NCBI GenBank assembly: GCA_002425885.1
Contig: DINC01000323.1
Coordinates: 1 to 10,075 of the forward strand
DNA: 10,075 nucleotides
DNA from: Spirochaetia bacterium UBA5550
GTDB taxonomy: Bacteria; Spirochaetota; UBA4802; UBA5550
Reading direction: 5' to 3'
A program made the position numbers and the translations under genes. How positions within the stretch are numbered: position 1 is the stretch's first letter; each line of letters starts with the position of its first letter. Positions 7,260 through 10,075 of this stretch are shown in pieces. The notes beneath the pieces were generated by a model. It was not told where the DNA came from and ran no database searches. It saw only the letters and a program-made list of their open reading frames with translations.

Positions 7260-7372
7260 TGTACTACAGGTATAAAACAAGAAAATAAGACAGGACATAT
7301 CTTAAGGTTATCTTTTATTTAATTATAGCCGGAGTTGTTTCCTATACTCTTTACCACTATAAAAATCATCTT
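7259..7372 (+). other. Interrupted 5' end of the TPR gene: start, nine codons, in-frame TAA, then a membrane-anchor coding stretch
   Basis: ATG at 7259-7261 overlaps the previous stop (TAATG) and has AAAAGGG just upstream at 7247-7253. It reads MYYRYKTRK, then TAA at 7286-7288. After the stop the same frame continues as DRTYLKVIFYLIIAGVVSY and then TLYHYKNHL, directly into the Met at 7373. This is a good single membrane helix with a basic cytoplasmic side. There is no ATG, GTG or TTG between the stop and 7373, and 7373 has no ribosome site. The simplest reading is that the gene once began, or really begins, at 7259 and carries a nonsense change or a base error. Restart or readthrough are alternatives. 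Confidence 0.75.
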
Positions 7373-8260
7373 ATGTTCTGGAGAATCTCCCACAACAGGA
7401 TTGTTTCGGAAATTCATTCTGTATCAGGGATAACAGATCCGCAGAAACGCTTTGAAAAACTGAAAAAACTCAAATCCAGCCTTGAATCATACAGGGATGA
7501 GAATGAAATGGAGCCTGAATCCTATCTTTTTCTCTCCAGGATATATTACGGCCTCGGTATGTCAGGCATGGATAATGATTTTACAGATATATATCTCAAA
7601 GAATCCGGTGTAAAATTATCACCGGAATCCCTGAAATATCTCACTGAATCTATAAAGAACTCCCGGAAAGCGATAGCGCTGCTTGACGGTAAAGAGATAG
7701 CAGTCGATGATATTTTTATATTGGCTGAAGCCTGTTATTTTACCGGTTATTATGACGGCAACGGTATTTATGATATGCTTAAAGCTTATGCCGGTGGAGG
7801 AGATGGGGTATCATCTGCTAATGCAAGATTTTTTTCGATAATATGCATTAATTCAGGAAGGGTTGAGGATGGGCTTGCATTTCTTCAGTCAAAGGGTGAT
7901 GTTGAAAACAGTGTAAAGGGTAAACTGCTCTGGGCCAGGGCTCTCAGGGAGGCCATGAAAAATACTGAAGCTATTATCGCTTTTCAGAAAATATTAAAAA
8001 CAGCTGAAGATTCAGTAAGTCAGAAAATCGCTTATTTAAATCTCGGGAGGATTTATCATGACCAGCATTTATACAAAGAGTCTGTGGAGCAGTACACCGC
8101 TGCACTGGCGCTTGAAGATGATATTAATTGCAGGTTGTGGCTCGGTAAAAATTATATAGCGCTGGGTGAAAAAGATAAGGCAAAATCTGTGTTGAATGAC
8201 GTGCTCAACGCGGACAGCTCTAATGAAGAAGCAAAAAAACTTCTTGGCATGATTCAGTGA
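7373..8260 (+). CDS. TPR-repeat protein, probably membrane-anchored; 5' end broken or mis-sequenced
   Basis: The intact reading frame from the first usable ATG gives 295 residues. The C-terminal part holds two clear tetratricopeptide repeats: about 217-250 (AYLNLGRIYHDQHLYKESVEQY) and about 251-284 (WLGKNYIALGEKDKAKSVL). Degenerate helical repeats lie before them, with LWARALREAMKNTEAIIAF at 186-204. Such proteins are scaffolds for protein-protein contacts. The ATG used here lacks a Shine-Dalgarno sequence. The same frame upstream encodes a membrane helix and an earlier ATG at 7259, separated from it by an in-frame TAA, so the true protein is probably about 333 residues with an N-terminal anchor. 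The body of the gene is otherwise open and normal. It follows the acidic membrane protein with overlapping stop/start and precedes mreB by 211 bases, so a role near the cell-shape machinery is possible but inferred from position. Confidence 0.75.
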   Translation: MFWRISHNRIVSEIHSVSGITDPQKRFEKLKKLKSSLESYRDENEMEPESYLFLSRIYYGLGMSGMDNDFTDIYLKESGVKLSPESLKYLTESIKNSRKAIALLDGKEIAVDDIFILAEACYFTGYYDGNGIYDMLKAYAGGGDGVSSANARFFSIICINSGRVEDGLAFLQSKGDVENSVKGKLLWARALREAMKNTEAIIAFQKILKTAEDSVSQKIAYLNLGRIYHDQHLYKESVEQYTAALALEDDINCRLWLGKNYIALGEKDKAKSVLNDVLNADSSNEEAKKLLGMIQ

Positions 8261-8319
8261 GCCGGGAAAAATATTTTTTTAACAAACATGACTCATACTC
8301 TGTTTTGTATGATAAACGC

Positions 8320-8325
8320 TTGACA
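8320..8325 (+). promoter_or_regulatory. Possible -35 element upstream of mreB
   Basis: A consensus TTGACA lies 147 bases before the mreB start. The region 16-18 bases downstream has only a poor -10 (AAAATT at 8342-8347) and runs into the inverted repeat at 8344-8362. An mreB promoter is expected in this gap, but the exact -10 is not clear. Confidence 0.3.
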
Positions 8326-8343
8326 AAATCGGGGCTTTAACAA

Positions 8344-8362
8344 AATTCTTTTATAAAGAATT
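8344..8362 (+). repeat. AT-rich perfect inverted repeat, possible operator upstream of mreB
   Basis: AATTCTTT (8344-8351) and AAAGAATT (8355-8362) are perfect 8-base arms around the 3-base centre TAT, 19 bases in total. It has no GC-rich stem and no following T run, so it is not an intrinsic terminator. Its position 18 bases after a TTGACA box overlaps the expected -10 region, as a repressor operator would. Confidence 0.45.
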
Positions 8363-8406
8363 ATGTCATATCTATTTTTTGATGATTGATTATTGCCTCT
8401 GTAATA

Positions 8407-8433
8407 CCGCAGCTGAAACTGTTCGGCTTCCGG
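8407..8433 (+). other. Small hairpin in the mreB leader
   Basis: AGCTGAA (8411-8417) pairs with TTCGGCT (8422-8428), including one G-U pair in RNA, around a four-base loop. CCG (8407-8409) and CGG (8431-8433) can extend it past a small internal loop. It ends 22 bases before the ribosome site AGGGAGA (8456-8462). No known leader regulator is recognised. Confidence 0.3.
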
Positions 8434-8471
8434 AATGACAAATTGAAATAATATCAGGGAGATTATAAACT

Positions 8472-9494
8472 ATGTTCGACTCATTGTACAGTATGTTTTC
8501 AAACGATATGGGTATAGACCTTGGAACGGCGAATACTCTTGTGCATGTTAAAGGGCAGGGAATTGTCCTCAGTGAACCATCAGTTGTGGCGGTTCAGACA
8601 AGCACCGGTAAAGTTCTTGCTGTTGGACATGAGGCGAAAAGGATGCTCGGGAGGACTCCCGGTGACATAGTGGCCATAAGGCCGATGAAAGATGGAGTTA
8701 TTGCGGATTTTGAAACTGTTGAAAAGATGATAAGGTATTTTATTACCAAGGTTCATAAAAGGAAGACTTTAGTCAGGCCGAGAGTTGTTATAGGGGTTCC
8801 TTCAGGAATTACAGAGGTTGAAAAGAGAGCTGTGCGTGAGTCTGCTGAGCAGGCCGGTGCCCGTGAAATATTTCTTATAGAAGAAGCGCTCGCAGCAGCA
8901 ATAGGAGCCAATATTCCTATCCACGAACCAGCGGGACACATGATTGTTGATATCGGAGGGGGTACTACGGAGATAGCGGTTATATCTCTCGGAGGTATGG
9001 TAATTGCCGATTCACTGAGAATCGCCGGAGACGAATTCGATGATGCTATTATAAAATACATGAAAACACAGTACAACCTTATAATTGGTGAAAGGATGTC
9101 TGAAGAGGTTAAGTTCCGTCTTGGAAACGTTTTCCCTGAAAAGAAAGTTGAGACAATGGAGCTTAAAGGCCGTGATGCGATTTCCGGTCTCCCCAGAACT
9201 CTTGAAATAGATTCAGTTGAAATCAGAAAATCACTGAAGGAGCCTGTTGAACAGATACTTGAAGGTGTAAAACACGCACTGGAAAAAACTCCGCCTGAAC
9301 TTGCTGCTGATATAGTAGAGCGTGGTATAGTAATGACCGGCGGCGGTTCACTCCTTAAGGGTCTTGATAAATACATAAGCAAGGAGACCGGTGTACCTGT
9401 AATTCTTGCTGAGAATCCGCTGACATGCGTTGTTCTTGGTGCGGGTAAATTTCTTGAAGAGATAAAAAATCTATATAGGGCAAATCTGAAGTAA
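8472..9494 (+). CDS. mreB: Rod shape-determining protein MreB (bacterial actin)
   Basis: MreB is a cytoplasmic actin homologue that forms membrane-bound filaments and directs the elongasome. All nucleotide-binding motifs are present: phosphate-1 DLGTANT (16-22), phosphate-2 [12 protein letters not shown] (159-170), and the adenosine loop [13 protein letters not shown] (285-297). Other family blocks include SEPSVVA (34-40), [19 protein letters not shown] (103-121), [12 protein letters not shown] (135-146) and [13 protein letters not shown] (314-326). The N-terminal [10 protein letters not shown] can form the short amphipathic membrane-binding helix. The 340 residues are full length compared with 347 in E. 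coli. AGGGAGA at 8456-8462, nine bases before the ATG, supports the start. mreC follows four bases after the stop, so the two are cotranscribed. Confidence 0.98.
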   Translation: MFDSLYSMFSNDMGIDLGTANTLVHVKGQGIVLSEPSVVAVQTSTGKVLAVGHEAKRMLGRTPGDIVAIRPMKDGVIADFETVEKMIRYFITKVHKRKTLVRPRVVIGVPSGITEVEKRAVRESAEQAGAREIFLIEEALAAAIGANIPIHEPAGHMIVDIGGGTTEIAVISLGGMVIADSLRIAGDEFDDAIIKYMKTQYNLIIGERMSEEVKFRLGNVFPEKKVETMELKGRDAISGLPRTLEIDSVEIRKSLKEPVEQILEGVKHALEKTPPELAADIVERGIVMTGGGSLLKGLDKYISKETGVPVILAENPLTCVVLGAGKFLEEIKNLYRANLK

Positions 9495-9498
9495 AAAC

Positions 9499-10075
9499 GT
9501 GGAATTACTGATACGACACAAATCGATAGTAACATTTATATCGTGTACCCTTTTTTGCATAATATCGCTCTCCGTTCAGGGGAGCGGTTTTACTTTAACC
9601 TTCGAGGGGATAATCAGCGGAATTTTCTCCCCTTTCCAGAAAGGTTATAATGCTGTGCAGGGCGGGACAAGCAGATTCTGGGTCGGCTTTTCTGAGTTTG
9701 ACAGGGTAAAAGCTGACCTTGCGCTCACAAGGCAGAAGCTTGAGACTTACGAAGCCCTCGATGAAGAGTTAAACGAAATAAGAAATGAGAATCTTAGGCT
9801 CCGCAATCTCCTCGAAATGAAAGAGAGGGTCAGGTACGATTCCATTCCCGGATTTGTTATTTCAAAAGATCCTGATAACTGGTTCCGGACTCTTATCATT
9901 AACAGAGGTGAGAGGGATGGGGTTACCATAAATATGCCTGTGGTGGCGTATCAGGGTGATACCAAAGCTATAATAGGTAAAATTGTTGAGGTTAGGGGAT
10001 CTTTATCAAGGATAGAGCCTGTAATCTCCCCGGATATAAAGATCGGTGTGAAGTTAGGGGAGAGTAAATTCCCCC
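9499..10075 (+). CDS. mreC: Rod shape-determining protein MreC, N-terminal part (runs off the window), GTG start
   Basis: MreC is the bitopic scaffold linking MreB/RodA/PBP2 to the periplasm. The open frame gives 192 codons to the window end with no stop. A short basic start (ELLIRHK) precedes a membrane helix (about 9-28). A coiled coil follows at about 68-110 (KADLALTRQKLETYEALDEE, NEIRNENLRLRNLLEMKER). The MreC beta domain then opens with GFVISKDPDNWFRTLIINRG (118-137), then DGVTINMPVVA, the family signature. GTG at 9499 is the only start between the in-frame TGA at 9487-9489 and the membrane segment, and the distance to mreB is 4 bases. The ribosome site is weak (GAAG at 9488-9491), so coupling to mreB translation is likely. 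The C-terminal part lies beyond the window. Confidence 0.95.
   Translation, partial: MELLIRHKSIVTFISCTLFCIISLSVQGSGFTLTFEGIISGIFSPFQKGYNAVQGGTSRFWVGFSEFDRVKADLALTRQKLETYEALDEELNEIRNENLRLRNLLEMKERVRYDSIPGFVISKDPDNWFRTLIINRGERDGVTINMPVVAYQGDTKAIIGKIVEVRGSLSRIEPVISPDIKIGVKLGESKFP

Noticed and set aside
7286..7288. Alternative genetic code (TAA as sense) to explain the interrupted TPR gene
   Set aside because: Other genes in the window, including glmS and mreB, end at TAA exactly where their families end, so TAA is a normal stop here.
8267..8278. AAAAATATTTTT palindrome after the TPR gene, as a terminator
   Set aside because: It is all A/T with no GC stem, so it would not form a stable termination hairpin. 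At best it is a weak AT-rich element.
8753..9535. A 260-codon open frame on the minus strand
   Set aside because: It lies almost entirely opposite mreB, whose sequence is unmistakable. Its translation is low-complexity (Ser, Ile and Pro rich) with no domain or ribosome site: a shadow frame.

Overview
The window is an ordinary chromosomal stretch from a Gram-negative-type bacterium with moderate to low GC. All recognised genes lie on the + strand. A spirochaete is my best guess. It rests on an MreB/MreC shape locus preceded by an uncharacterised membrane protein and a TPR protein, and on a six-helix chemoreceptor without a periplasmic domain. This assignment is inference; a 16S or marker-gene search would be needed. 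There are no tRNAs, rRNAs, CRISPR arrays, insertion sequences or phage genes.

Layout: (1) 68-2204, a polytopic methyl-accepting chemotaxis protein followed closely by a small secreted protein of unknown function. (2) 2249-4081, glmS, making glucosamine-6-phosphate for peptidoglycan and outer-membrane sugars. (3) 4121-4625, a self-contained one-gene unit: sigma70-type promoter, VOC/glyoxalase-fold gene and a clear intrinsic terminator. (4) 4755-6347, a KDPG-type aldolase translationally coupled to an RlmI-like SAM-dependent methyltransferase. (5) 6465-8260, a membrane-anchored acidic protein and a TPR protein. The TPR gene's natural start (ATG at 7259, overlapping the upstream stop) runs into an in-frame TAA after nine codons, before a well-formed membrane anchor. 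(6) 8472 to the window end, mreB and the first 192 codons of mreC, which starts at GTG. These begin the elongasome operon; mreD, pbp2 and rodA probably follow outside the window.

Functionally, glmS (precursor supply) and mreBC (spatial control of wall synthesis) are the two cell-envelope anchors. The two unknown proteins just upstream of mreB are plausible envelope or morphogenesis partners by position only. No gap exceeds 300 bases. The longest, 8261-8471, holds a TTGACA element, a perfect AT-rich inverted repeat and a small leader hairpin ahead of mreB. The next, 4571-4754, holds the terminator and an AT-rich leader.

I found no new multi-gene system. The most notable observation is the in-frame stop at 7286-7288 in the TPR gene. 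After that come the inverted repeats at 8344-8362 and 6339-6432.
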